A stretch of DNA of 62,847 bases from an uncultured Prevotella sp. (GCA_900540885.1 UQHJ01000007.1:1-62847); one strand, 5' to 3'; shown: positions 32,975-41,333, counted from the stretch's first letter. Made by a program: numbers and translations. Notes: a model not told the origin generated them from the sequence alone.

Positions 32975-33409
32975 CTAAAATTTCCACCAAGGCCTTTTCT
33001 TTGGCTCATTTGAATCGTTGTAGTCCATTTGCTTTTGCAGCATATGCTGCTGATAGGTGGTATGTTTAGAAATGACAGAATAGATTGTTCCCCAATCAGG
33101 TAGCCCGCCCCAATTTCGGTCATCAATAAACATGTCCGCCTTAATCTTTCGACTAAAATGTGCTATGCCTTGATGGTCGTCACAATCTTCATCAAGGTCA
33201 GCATTAACGGCATAAAAGCGCACACCGCGTTCTTCACACCATTTTATAGCATCGTTTAGTAAATCTCCTTCGCGTACGCTCCATAAAATGAGTTTGTGAC
33301 CATCTTGTATAAGTTGTCGCAAACATGCTGTTGCAAAGGGAATTTCTTTGCCAATAGCGGGATATTTATGTTCAACGATAGTTCCGTCAAAGTCTACAGC
33401 AATAACCAT
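32975..33409 (-). CDS. BT0820-type HAD-fold protein
   Basis: This is a 144-residue single-domain HAD protein. Motif I is AVDFDGTI (Asp5, Asp7), motif II LWSVREG near residue 42, and the end motif ADMFIDDRNWGG near 92. Small cap-less proteins of this type occur in Bacteroides (BT0820 fold) and may act as phosphatases, but the substrate is unknown. It lies 34 bp downstream of rmlA and could serve sugar-phosphate metabolism, which is an inference from position. A short TTAGTCA hairpin overlaps its stop codon. Confidence 0.85.
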   Translation of the reverse strand: MVIAVDFDGTIVEHKYPAIGKEIPFATACLRQLIQDGHKLILWSVREGDLLNDAIKWCEERGVRFYAVNADLDEDCDDHQGIAHFSRKIKADMFIDDRNWGGLPDWGTIYSVISKHTTYQQHMLQKQMDYNDSNEPKKRPWWKF

Positions 33410-33443
33410 ATTTAAATCTTTACGTAGTAGTAAAAAAGACTAA

Positions 33444-34328
33444 TTATTTTTTCTCATATTCGTCGGCCAACTTGAGCAAGTATTGCCCATATTGGTTCTT
33501 GCTCATGGGGCGCGCTTGTTGACGTATCTGTTCGGGGCTAACCCAACCATTTTTTAGACCGATGCCCTCAAGACATGCGATTTTTAAACCTGTCCTCTTT
33601 TCAAATACTTCAATAAAGGTAGAAGCTTCGCTCAAGCTATCGTGTGTACCTGTGTCAAGCCAAGCAAAACCAATGCCCAAAGTTTGTACCATTAATTCCT
33701 TATCATCTAAGAAGCGCTGGTTAACTGTAGTGATTTCTAGTTCACCACGCGCTGAGGGCTTAATTTCTTGTGCCACTTTCACTACCTTATTGGGGTAGAA
33801 GTAAAGTCCTACTACTGCATAGCTTGATTTGGGATGTACAGGTTTTTCTTCAATGCTAACAGCTTGTCCTTGTTCGTTAAATTCAACAACACCATAACGT
33901 TCTGGATCGTTAACACGGTAACCAAAGACTGTGGCTTGTCCTTGATCAGCCACAGCAACTGCAGTGCGTAACATAGTGGCAAAGTTGCTACCATGGAAAA
34001 TGTTGTCTCCCAAAACCAAGCAAACGCTATCATCGCCTATAAAATCCTTGCCAATGATAAAAGCCTGCGCCAAACCATCGGGTGATGGCTGTTCGGCATA
34101 TTCAAAGCGAACACCAAATTCAGAACCATCACCTAATAATCGTTTGAAGCTTGGCATATCTTGTGGAGTAGAAATAATAAGAATATCACGAATGCCTGCT
34201 AACATCAAAACCGAAATGGGGTAATACACCATCGGTTTGTCAAATATAGGAATAAGTTGTTTGCTAATTCCTTTAGTTATTGGATATAGGCGCGTTCCAC
34301 TTCCGCCTGCTAAGACAATTCCTTTCAT
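33444..34328 (-). CDS. rmlA: Glucose-1-phosphate thymidylyltransferase
   Basis: This is a 294-residue RmlA. GIVLAGGSGTRLYPITKGIS opens the protein with the nucleotide-binding loop, followed by SKQLIPIFDKPMVYYP, a LVLGDNIFHG metal site near residue 107, VVEFNEQGQAVSIEEKP, and GFAWLDTGTHDSL. It makes dTDP-glucose for dTDP-rhamnose and related sugars. The rmlBCD genes are not in the window, so the pathway must be completed elsewhere. It is transcribed from the repeat-type promoter at 34392-34422. Confidence 0.96.
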   Translation of the reverse strand: MKGIVLAGGSGTRLYPITKGISKQLIPIFDKPMVYYPISVLMLAGIRDILIISTPQDMPSFKRLLGDGSEFGVRFEYAEQPSPDGLAQAFIIGKDFIGDDSVCLVLGDNIFHGSNFATMLRTAVAVADQGQATVFGYRVNDPERYGVVEFNEQGQAVSIEEKPVHPKSSYAVVGLYFYPNKVVKVAQEIKPSARGELEITTVNQRFLDDKELMVQTLGIGFAWLDTGTHDSLSEASTFIEVFEKRTGLKIACLEGIGLKNGWVSPEQIRQQARPMSKNQYGQYLLKLADEYEKK

Positions 34329-34391
34329 TTTACATTGTTTATTTGATTGCGTAAAAATGGCTTAACTCTTCTTTTTGTGTTTAAGCTATAG

Positions 34392-34422
34392 CAAAGATAG
34401 TGCAAGGTGAGCGAAAAGCAAA
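34392..34422 (-). promoter_or_regulatory. Repeat-type promoter of rmlA
   Basis: On minus, TTTG (34419-34422), a 19-bp spacer ending CGCTCACCTTGCAC, and TATCTTTG (34392-34399). The start codon is 64 bp downstream. The copy sits in a single 34392-34480 unit of the same palindromic repeat found in tandem at 12.52-12.74 kb (outer arms AAAGATAG/CTATCTTA, inner hairpin ATGAAAGTAAAAAAACTTTCAT). Confidence 0.75.
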
Positions 34423-34484
34423 ATGAAAGTAAAAAAACTTTCATTTTCTTTCCGAACCGCTGACTATCTTATGGAAGATAGTAC

Positions 34485-34575
34485 GTAAGCATTCCATCCA
34501 AACTGTATTGTTAGAGTTTCAGAAAGGTGAGAACTTTGCCGCAAAAATTTGAAAAATATTCAACCTAAACGAAAC
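34485..34575. repeat. Dispersed repeat of about 90 bp, copy B
   Basis: From GTAAGCATTCCATCCA to CAACCTAAACGAAAC, this is about 90% identical to the reverse complement of 22262-22360. It abuts the promoter-bearing repeat on its left. No coding potential was seen. Confidence 0.8.
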
Positions 34576-34649
34576 CAACAAATACGTTCTTTTTACTCAA
34601 GGAGTAGATATGCGTAAAGGCATAGAAAGTCCTTGCGGAATAGTTCATA

Positions 34650-34826
34650 CTACTCAAATTTCGGATTTAGAATTTGAGACTGAGTTTATTGCATAAAAAA
34701 GGCTTTGAGTATTCCGTCTATCACGGAAAATGAGTAACTTAGATGTGATAAAAAAAACAATACTCAGAACTCAAAGCCATGAGCAAAATTACAAAAATTC
34801 CGTCAGAGGTTCGCAACTTTTAAATT
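34650..34826 (+). other. Possible IS-element end with residual start codons
   Basis: CTCAAATTTCGGATTTAGAATTTGAG (written as arms CTCAAATT and AATTTGAG) forms a small dyad, and GGCTTTGAGT (34701-34710) is repeated inverted at 34769-34778. Directly after it a 14-codon frame, MSKITKIPSEVRNF, begins at 34779 and stops at 34821. The leader-plus-short-N-terminus arrangement looks like an IS end whose transposase was lost. The family is not recognised. Confidence 0.35.
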
Positions 34827-34875
34827 GCAATTAATCTCACATAATATACATACATTTTCAGAACTTTTGATTTAT

Positions 34876-35200
34876 CTTTCATGTTTCATTTTTTGTTATA
34901 AAGTAATTGAATATCAGTCATTTCCCTTCGGGAAACATACGACTTTAATGTTTCATTTTTAGTTTCATGTTTCATTTTTCAAAACACTGAGGGAGCGCTT
35001 TCACGGCTCCCTCAGTGTTTTTGAATCGCTCCCACAGTGTTTTTAAATCGCTCCCATAGTGTTTTTGTTTTTCTCCCTTAGTGTTTTTAGAATGAAACAT
35101 TGAAACTAAAAGTGAAACATAAAAGTCGTATGTTTCATCTTTCAAAAGTATTGATAATCAATAAGTTGAAACATAAAAATGAAACATGAAGCATAAAATA
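34876..35200. repeat. Nested palindromic element with four 22-bp tandem repeats
   Basis: Inner arms 34936-34979 and 35089-35132 (CATACGACTTTAATGTTTCA... versus its complement) match with few mismatches over about 44 bp. Degenerate outer arms rich in GTTTCAT/ATGAAAC extend to about 34876 and 35200. The centre holds a perfect 15-bp hairpin (AAACACTGAGGGAGC, 34982-34996 with 35006-35020). It also holds four 22-bp direct repeats CTCCC(T/A)(C/T)AGTGTTTTT..., starting at 35007, 35029, 35051 and 35073. There is no ORF of note. Confidence 0.88.
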
Positions 35201-35289
35201 TGCAAAGGTAAAATATACGTAACCCCAATGCCTATTTAGGGCGTTCTGAAACATTTTGTAGAGGATTTCAAACTTCGAAAAAATTCGAA

Positions 35290-35505
35290 TCATAAGCTAA
35301 TCTCTCCGAACTTTTTGTTAGCGAAAAAATCCCCATATCTCCCAGAATCGCCATAAACTGCATAGTATAAGTACAATAAAGGCTGGCAGATACGCTTCCC
35401 GAAAGCGATATCTGCCAGTCTATCTTCCAGACGGAGAGGAATATCTGCCAGCACAAGCTTAGTTCTAACTCGGTCCCAGCTCAGTTCACGCCAGTTTTTA
35501 ATCAA
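35290..35505 (-). other. 71-codon ORF over a structured CTGGCAGATA segment
   Basis: A minus-strand frame of 71 codons (LVLADIPLRLEDRLADIAFG ...) overlaps DNA with clear structure. CTGGCAGATA at 35383-35392 is inverted at 35409-35418, making a hairpin, and recurs at 35442-35451. This gives the frame its LADI.../LADI periodicity. No protein family was recognised. A conserved repeat read as an ORF is at least as likely as a real gene. It ends 3 bp before the next gene's stop codon on the same strand. Confidence 0.3.
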
Positions 35506-35508
35506 CGC

Positions 35509-36051
35509 CTATTTGATGTAAAAGGTGAAACCATAGGCATTGCCATCCACGGAGACGTCAACAACCACATTCCCTTTATTCAGCGTTGCCCACTTTCCAT
35601 CGACCTCTGCGGTTTTGAAATGGAACTTGTTCCTTAGTTCCGATTTTATGTAGTTATAGGCACGTTTGTTGTAGACACGAATCGAGACGAAAGGTCCGAA
35701 GCCAACGCCAACGCTTCCTGCTATCAGCACAGAAGAATTACCCTTACCATATTTAATCGGACTGCCGTCTGCCGCCACCATACAATTCTTATAGTAGACA
35801 TCCTCATAATAGAAGTCGCTCAACTCAGGGTCGTGATAGCGACCTCGAAACGCATAGCCGCTCTTTTCCGCTATTTTCTTAATACCAACGTTGCCCTCTT
35901 TCACACTCTTTATCAGCTCACCAATGCTAATGATATCATTGAAAGACGCACGCGGCGCAGCAAACTGTCGCGGCGCACCCGTCATAGAGGTCTGGCTATA
36001 GCAGCAAAGTGTGCTAATTATGAATATCAGAAAAAATATTAATGTTTTCAT
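35509..36051 (-). CDS. Secreted hypothetical protein
   Basis: This 180-residue protein has a Sec-type signal (MKTLIFFLIFIISTLCCYSQ). The mature part alternates short beta-like stretches (KWATLNKGNVVVDVSVDG; AYGFTFYIK at the end), and a tyrosine-rich FYYEDVYYKNC segment lies near residue 80. No family was recognised. Two cysteines just before the predicted cleavage site could make it a lipoprotein. It is isolated among repeats and broken genes, so recent acquisition is plausible. Confidence 0.65.
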   Translation of the reverse strand: MKTLIFFLIFIISTLCCYSQTSMTGAPRQFAAPRASFNDIISIGELIKSVKEGNVGIKKIAEKSGYAFRGRYHDPELSDFYYEDVYYKNCMVAADGSPIKYGKGNSSVLIAGSVGVGFGPFVSIRVYNKRAYNYIKSELRNKFHFKTAEVDGKWATLNKGNVVVDVSVDGNAYGFTFYIK

Positions 36052-36274
36052 ATTGTATGGTTTCTGTGTTGATACGAAAAGTGTGAGATTTAACTTTCAG
36101 TTACATCAAAATTATTTAGATATGGATTGGATGTGGGCGTTTGAACCGACCCCATAATATGATAAAAAGGAAACAAAGAAGACCATGTGAAGGAGTGAAT
36201 GATCAGTAGCCATTCCATATGTTATTACCTCCATAATGGTTCCGTTTTCCATCCCTGCGGAAAGCCGAGAGCTT

Positions 36275-36962
36275 TTAAGTCAATTTTAGGAAACCGAATG
36301 AACAACCATATTGTTTGGATTGCATATCATTATTGGGGGATACAACATTAAGAAAGTACTTGATGATGCAAAGATCAAAGTAAGCACGCATGGAATCTGT
36401 TGGCTGTGTTATCCATTCTCCTGCGGGACTATTGGGAATTGCTGGCTGAATAGCATTCTGCTTGTTCCATACTCTTGAATGATGACCACAGGCATTTCGA
36501 GTAACAGCAATAACCGAGAGCCATGACTCAAACACATTGATAGGCAACCCAAAACGTTTGGCAATACGCTTTCGTATGCGATGTTGTTTAATGTTGCGAT
36601 AAATGACATTGACGTTTCCAATAGTAAGCAGTTCTCCTAAAATCCACGATGGAGGGTAAGGCTCTGAGTAGGTTCGTTTGAAATGGAGAATGAGCTCCTC
36701 TTTAGATTTGCTGTATTCCTTGGATATAGCTCGCATTGTTTCATTAAACCTGGAACTATCCAAGAAGTAAGAAGAGTCAATAAGCCGTTTTGGGCATCTT
36801 CAACAAAGGATACATATAAGCAGACAATCTGTAATAACCAATATTGTCAAGGTACTGTATGGCTTTGTTTCTGTCACAAATCTGCAAACCTCGAGATTCA
36901 AGTAAATTAACGAGATTTTCAAAAGATTCAAACCGTTTTGTAAAGGGAATAAGATTCGCCAT
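36275..36962 (-). pseudogene. Abi-family (AbiD/F-like) abortive infection gene, deleted core
   Basis: Two minus-strand frames belong together. The first, ATG 36962 to 36777, reads PFTKRFESFENLVNLLESRG and IGYYRLSAYMYPLL, the conserved Abi_2 N-terminus. The second, 36763-36275, reads PPSWILGELLTIGNVNVIYRN, then FESWLSVIAVTRNACGHHSRVWN, the Abi_2 C-terminus with its HEPN RxxxxH motif intact. About 90 family residues between the halves (the FDR.LR.L region) are absent and the frame shifts at the join. The pieces were formerly one phage-defence gene. Confidence 0.82.
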
Positions 36963-37314
36963 ATTCAAAAGTGTATAAACAAAAAACGCATCGCACGATT
37001 TGAGCATTGTTAAGAGGCTTGGCGAGGACTGACGCTGCGAAGATGCGAATAATCATTGATAATACAAACTTTTTAGCAGAAAAAATAACGGAAAAGTGAA
37101 TTATTTGACATATTTATATTTAACAATGTTAAATCGGACCTTGAAATCATACTTTACCAGCAAAACAAAATGGTTTCCGAGATAAAAGTGTTACGTTTGT
37201 AACGTCTATACCCATACTGGAAGCCCCGATAGGCAGAGGTTGGGCAGACATATATACATATAAGGCGTAACTACACGCTTTGGTTTTGACTTGTTAGAAC
37301 TGCATTAACTCAAG

Positions 37315-37344
37315 TTCAGCCCGCTCTTGTTAAATCCGAAACTT
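37315..37344 (-). repeat. Second copy of the 30-bp repeat at 137-165
   Basis: TTCAGCCCGCTCTTGTTAAA and the following TCCGAAACTT match the reverse complement of roughly 137-166 with one difference. It lies in a gene-free stretch of about 680 bp (37008-37691) between the Abi relic and tig, in which nothing else except the tig promoter was recognised. Confidence 0.7.
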
Positions 37345-37581
37345 AGGTTAGTATTGCTACCATTCTTTGCAATAAATGGTTTCTCACCCTTACGAAGGGT
37401 CTGCATTCAGTACACGTCAGTTTTTCAATAACTTGTGGGTCTGGGTTAATCCCCAACACGCAATTAAATAACTAGATGGTGAATGAAATATTTGGATTAT
37501 CTGCTGATGCAGCATAAAATTTAACGAAGTATTGATTCGAGGGGTTTTTCAACTATCAAGTAAAAATATGACTACAATTTT

Positions 37582-37611
37582 ATTGTTTCTCAGAGAAAAA
37601 TATTAATTTTG
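37582..37611 (+). promoter_or_regulatory. Promoter of tig
   Basis: ATTG (37582-37585), an 18-bp spacer and TAATTTTG (37604-37611), with the tig start 80 bp downstream. The -7 box is consensus and the -33 box is weak. Confidence 0.55.
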
Positions 37612-37691
37612 CCACCGCTTATGCCCTAAGTGTTTCAGATTTCGAATAAAAAGGGCTAAAAAAAGAATTTCAAAAAACCGAAAACAACAAA

Positions 37692-39053
37692 ATGGATATT
37701 CAATTTGAAAAAGTTGGCAAAGTAAGCGGTGTGCTTACAATCAACATGGTAAAGGCTGACTATGAAGCTAATGTTAACAAAGCATTGAAGGACTTAGGTA
37801 AGAAAGTACAGATGCCTGGCTTCCGACCTGGCCATGTTCCTGCTGGACTTGTTAAGAAAATGTACGGCGTTCAGGCTAAAGCCGAAGAAGTAAACAAGTT
37901 ACTTCAGGATAGCCTTTTCGACTATATCAAGACGAAGAAGATCAACATGTTGGGTGAGCCTCTTGGCAGTGATAAGCAAGAGCCTCAAGATATAGAGAAG
38001 CAAGATGACTTCACTTTTATCTTTGACATTGCTATTGCTCCTAAGTTTAAGGCTGAACTCAGCGAAGAAGATACGATCGATTACTACGATATCGAAGTAA
38101 GTGAGGACTTAATCACAAAGCAACTCGGTGCACTCCAACAGCAAGCTGGTCACCCTGAGAGTGTTGACTCATACGAAGAACGCGACATTCTCCGTGGTAC
38201 TTTGGCTGAACTTGACGAAAATGGTCAACCCAAAGAAGATGGCATCGTAATTGAAACAGCATCTTTAATGCCCGCTTACTTTAAAAACGACGATCAAAAG
38301 AAGATCTTCGAAGCTGCTAAGAAGAACGATGTAATCACTTTCAACCCCACTACAGCGTACGAGGCTAACGAGGCTGAGTTAATGTCACTATTGAAGGTGG
38401 AAAAAGAAGACGTTGCTAACCATACAGGCGACTTTAGCTACCAAGTAAACGAAATTAGTCGTTTTGTACCTGCTACACTTGATCAAGAGTTCTTTGACAA
38501 AGTATTTGGTAAGGATGAGGTTCATAGTGAAGAGGAGGCTCGCAACAAAATCAAAGAAAGCATCAACGAACTTCAACAAAACGATAGCGACTACAAATTC
38601 TTGCTCGATGTACGCGCCTACATGGAACAAAAGGTTGGCGAACTTGAATTTGCTGACGACTTGTTGAAGAAAATAATGAAAGCCAACAATAAGGACAAGG
38701 ATGATAAGTTCATTGAGGATAACTATGCTAAGAGCATTGAAGAACTCAAGTGGCAGCTCATCAAGGAACAGTTGGTTAAGGCTAACAAAATTAAGGTAAA
38801 CGACAAGGACATTAAGGCTGCAGCTGTACAAGCCGCTCGCTTCCAATTTGCACAATATGGCATGAACAACATTCCTGACGAATACCTTGAAAACTACGCT
38901 CAGGAGATGTTGAAGCACCAAGAGCAAGTTAACCAACTCGTTGATCGTTGTGTTGATCAAAAGTTGGGCGAATCCCTTAAACAGGTTGTAAAGCTCAACC
39001 ACAAGAGCATCTCAAGTGAAGACTTTGCAAAAATGTTTGAAGAGAACAAGTAA
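37692..39053 (+). CDS. tig: Trigger factor
   Basis: This is a 453-residue ribosome-associated chaperone. The ribosome-binding tail signature appears as KVQMPGFRPGHVP near residue 38, followed by the FKBP-like middle region and a long helical C-terminal chaperone region. The middle domain lacks an obvious PPIase motif set, as in other Bacteroidetes trigger factors. The order tig-clpP-clpX-recQ is the usual one in the phylum. The start at ATG 37692 gives the standard N-terminus (MDIQFEKVGKVSGVL). Confidence 0.95.
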   Translation: MDIQFEKVGKVSGVLTINMVKADYEANVNKALKDLGKKVQMPGFRPGHVPAGLVKKMYGVQAKAEEVNKLLQDSLFDYIKTKKINMLGEPLGSDKQEPQDIEKQDDFTFIFDIAIAPKFKAELSEEDTIDYYDIEVSEDLITKQLGALQQQAGHPESVDSYEERDILRGTLAELDENGQPKEDGIVIETASLMPAYFKNDDQKKIFEAAKKNDVITFNPTTAYEANEAELMSLLKVEKEDVANHTGDFSYQVNEISRFVPATLDQEFFDKVFGKDEVHSEEEARNKIKESINELQQNDSDYKFLLDVRAYMEQKVGELEFADDLLKKIMKANNKDKDDKFIEDNYAKSIEELKWQLIKEQLVKANKIKVNDKDIKAAAVQAARFQFAQYGMNNIPDEYLENYAQEMLKHQEQVNQLVDRCVDQKLGESLKQVVKLNHKSISSEDFAKMFEENK

Positions 39054-39095
39054 TCTCTGCTTGCATTAAAGAATGCACAAACATTATTAATAAGT

Positions 39096-39183
39096 GTGCA
39101 AACATACAAATTATAAAATCAATTTTCAGAGGCATTGATTATCAGTCCTATAGAATTGCTTTCAAGAATTTGTGTGTTTGCAC
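39096..39183 (+). terminator. Long stem-loop between tig and clpP
   Basis: GTGCAAACATACAAATT (39096-39112) pairs with AATTTGTGTGTTTGCAC (39167-39183) at 16 of 17 positions, with a 54-nt loop, and is followed by TTTTTATTA. It could terminate tig transcription or act as an attenuator before clpP, which begins 56 bp later. Confidence 0.65.
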
Positions 39184-39239
39184 TTTTTATTACTCTTAGG
39201 CTACTATGACAAAAGTGGCTATTAAAAATATTATAAGTT

Positions 39240-39926
39240 ATGAATGTAACATCTGACTTTAAAAAGTTTGCCACATCAAATGCCGGCATAAGTTCTATGG
39301 TTCTTGACGATGTTATCAAGTGCCAGAACCAATATCTTAACCCCTATATATTAGAAGAGCGTCAGTTGAATGTAACACAAATGGATGTGTTCTCAAGATT
39401 AATGATGGACAGAATCATCTTTTTAGGTACACAAATTGACGATTATACAGCTAATACATTGCAAGCACAGCTATTATATCTTGATTCAACAGACCCTGGC
39501 AAGGACATCTCTATTTATGTTAACTCTCCTGGTGGTTCTGTTTATGCAGGATTGGGGATTTATGACACGATGCAGTTTATTCAGAGCGATGTTTGCACCA
39601 TTTGTACGGGCATGGCGGCTTCGATGGCTGCCGTGTTACTGGTTGCAGGTCAAGAAGGCAAGCGCTCTGCCCTACCCCATAGCCGTGTGATGATTCACCA
39701 ACCAATGGGTGGCACACAAGGACAGGCTTCGGATATTGAAATTACTGCACGTGAAATTCAAAAGCTCAAAAATGAACTTTACACTATCATCGCTGAACAC
39801 TCGCATACGGACTTTGATAAAGTATGGGCCGATTCGGATCGTGACTATTGGATGACAGCTCAAGAGGCAAAAGAGTATGGTATGATAGACAAAATATTTG
39901 AATCTAAAAAGAAGAACGTAGAATAA
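39240..39926 (+). CDS. clpP: ATP-dependent Clp protease proteolytic subunit
   Basis: This is a 228-residue ClpP. The catalytic triad is visible: Ser128 in GMAASMAAVL, His153 in RVMIHQPMGG and Asp202 in SDRDYWMT. Substrate-binding strands (YVNSPGGSVYAGLGIYDTMQ) are intact. The stop codon overlaps the clpX start by one base (TAATG), so the two are translated together. It forms the tetradecameric barrel fed by ClpX. Confidence 0.97.
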   Translation: MNVTSDFKKFATSNAGISSMVLDDVIKCQNQYLNPYILEERQLNVTQMDVFSRLMMDRIIFLGTQIDDYTANTLQAQLLYLDSTDPGKDISIYVNSPGGSVYAGLGIYDTMQFIQSDVCTICTGMAASMAAVLLVAGQEGKRSALPHSRVMIHQPMGGTQGQASDIEITAREIQKLKNELYTIIAEHSHTDFDKVWADSDRDYWMTAQEAKEYGMIDKIFESKKKNVE

Positions 39927-41179
39927 TGGCAAATTCAAAAAGAAAATGCTCTTTCTGTGGACGTTCTGAGAACGAAGTACCCATGTTGCTAACAGGCGTG
40001 AATGGTTACATTTGTTCAGACTGCGTTCAAAATGCCTATAAAATGCTTGAGGAATTCTTACCTGATGAAGTATTGGGTAATGCTAAGCAAAAGGGGCAAG
40101 CTAAAAAGATTAATCTGAAAGACGTTCCAAAGCCTAAGGATATTAAGGAATACTTAGATCAATATATTATTGGGCAAGATGATGCAAAACGCTTTATGAG
40201 CGTTGCCGTATACAACCATTATAAACGTTTAGCTCAAGCTGACAACAAAAAAATGAGCGAGGACGATGATGTTGAAATAGAAAAATCAAACATCATCATG
40301 GTTGGTTCTACGGGTACTGGTAAAACCTTACTTGCACGCACTATAGCTAGACTACTTGACGTACCCTTTACCATTGTAGATGCAACGGTTTTTACAGAAG
40401 CAGGTTATGTCGGAGAGGATGTTGAAAGTATACTTTCACGTTTGCTCCAAGTTGCAGACTACGATGTAGCAAAAGCTGAGCGAGGTATTGTGTTTATAGA
40501 CGAGATAGACAAAATTGCCCGCAAAGCTGATAATCCTTCTATCACGCGTGATGTTAGTGGAGAAGGTGTGCAACAAAGTTTGCTCAAATTACTTGAAGGT
40601 ACGATGGTGAATGTCCCCCCCAAGGGCGGACGAAAGCACCCTGATCAAGATTACATTCATGTTGATACTCGCAATATATTATTTATATGCGGTGGCGCAT
40701 TTGATGGCATTGAAAAACGTATTGCACAACGTTTGAACGCTCACACGGTTGGTTACAATTCTGTGCAGAATGCAAAGAAGATAGACCCAAAAAACTTAAT
40801 GAAATACATTGAACCGCAAGATTTAAAGTCGTTTGGTTTGATTCCTGAGATTATAGGTCGTCTACCAGTACTTACCTATCTTAATCCGCTTGATAGGGAA
40901 GCTCTTGCACGCATATTAGTTGAACCTAAGAACTCTATAGTAAAACAGTATATTAAACTTTTCAAGATGGACAATGTTGACCTTGTTTTTGAACAGGAAA
41001 CGCTTGATTATATTGTTGACAAAGCTGTAGAATTTAAGTTAGGCGCTCGTGGTTTACGTTCTATCGTAGAAACGATCATGATGGATGCGATGTTTGAAAT
41101 TCCGTCTACATCGAAACGAAAATTTGTAGTTAGCAAGGCATATGCTGAAGCACAAATGGAGAAGCGTAACAACTTGTAA
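39926..41179 (+). CDS. clpX: Clp protease ATP-binding subunit ClpX
   Basis: This 417-residue AAA+ unfoldase has an N-terminal C4 zinc finger (Cys8, Cys11, Cys30, Cys33), Walker A GSTGTGKTLLA near residue 131, Walker B IVFIDEIDKIA, and the pore and IGF-loop region. It unfolds tagged substrates for ClpP. The start codon overlaps the clpP stop. A hairpin terminator follows at 41228-41275. Confidence 0.97.
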   Translation: MANSKRKCSFCGRSENEVPMLLTGVNGYICSDCVQNAYKMLEEFLPDEVLGNAKQKGQAKKINLKDVPKPKDIKEYLDQYIIGQDDAKRFMSVAVYNHYKRLAQADNKKMSEDDDVEIEKSNIIMVGSTGTGKTLLARTIARLLDVPFTIVDATVFTEAGYVGEDVESILSRLLQVADYDVAKAERGIVFIDEIDKIARKADNPSITRDVSGEGVQQSLLKLLEGTMVNVPPKGGRKHPDQDYIHVDTRNILFICGGAFDGIEKRIAQRLNAHTVGYNSVQNAKKIDPKNLMKYIEPQDLKSFGLIPEIIGRLPVLTYLNPLDREALARILVEPKNSIVKQYIKLFKMDNVDLVFEQETLDYIVDKAVEFKLGARGLRSIVETIMMDAMFEIPSTSKRKFVVSKAYAEAQMEKRNNL

Positions 41180-41227
41180 ATAATACATATAGATTATTTA
41201 CAAAAAAATAAATAAGTCATCAATTTT

Positions 41228-41277
41228 AATTCATCTCTTTTTGCTTTTATATTAATAGGCGAAAAGAGATGAATTTT
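41228..41277 (+). terminator. Terminator after clpX
   Basis: AATTCATCTCTTTT (41228-41241) pairs perfectly with AAAAGAGATGAATT (41262-41275) around a 20-nt loop, and T-rich sequence flanks it. Confidence 0.7.
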
Positions 41278-41325
41278 CATGTAAATAAATGCATACCACA
41301 TATACTATTTTCAAGAAATTTGTTA

Positions 41326-41333
41326 TACCTTTG
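41326..41333 (+). promoter_or_regulatory. -7 box TACCTTTG of recQ
   Basis: A consensus -7 element lies 94 bp before the recQ start and downstream of the clpX terminator, so recQ can be transcribed independently. Confidence 0.5.

Noticed and set aside
35007..35094. Four 22-bp direct repeats as a possible CRISPR array
   Set aside because: The units are contiguous with no spacers and no cas genes are present; they are the centre of a palindromic element.
38388..39002. 204-codon minus-strand ORF
   Set aside because: It is antisense to tig, whose conserved protein occupies the plus strand; the hydrophobic composition is a shadow of acidic/lysine codons.
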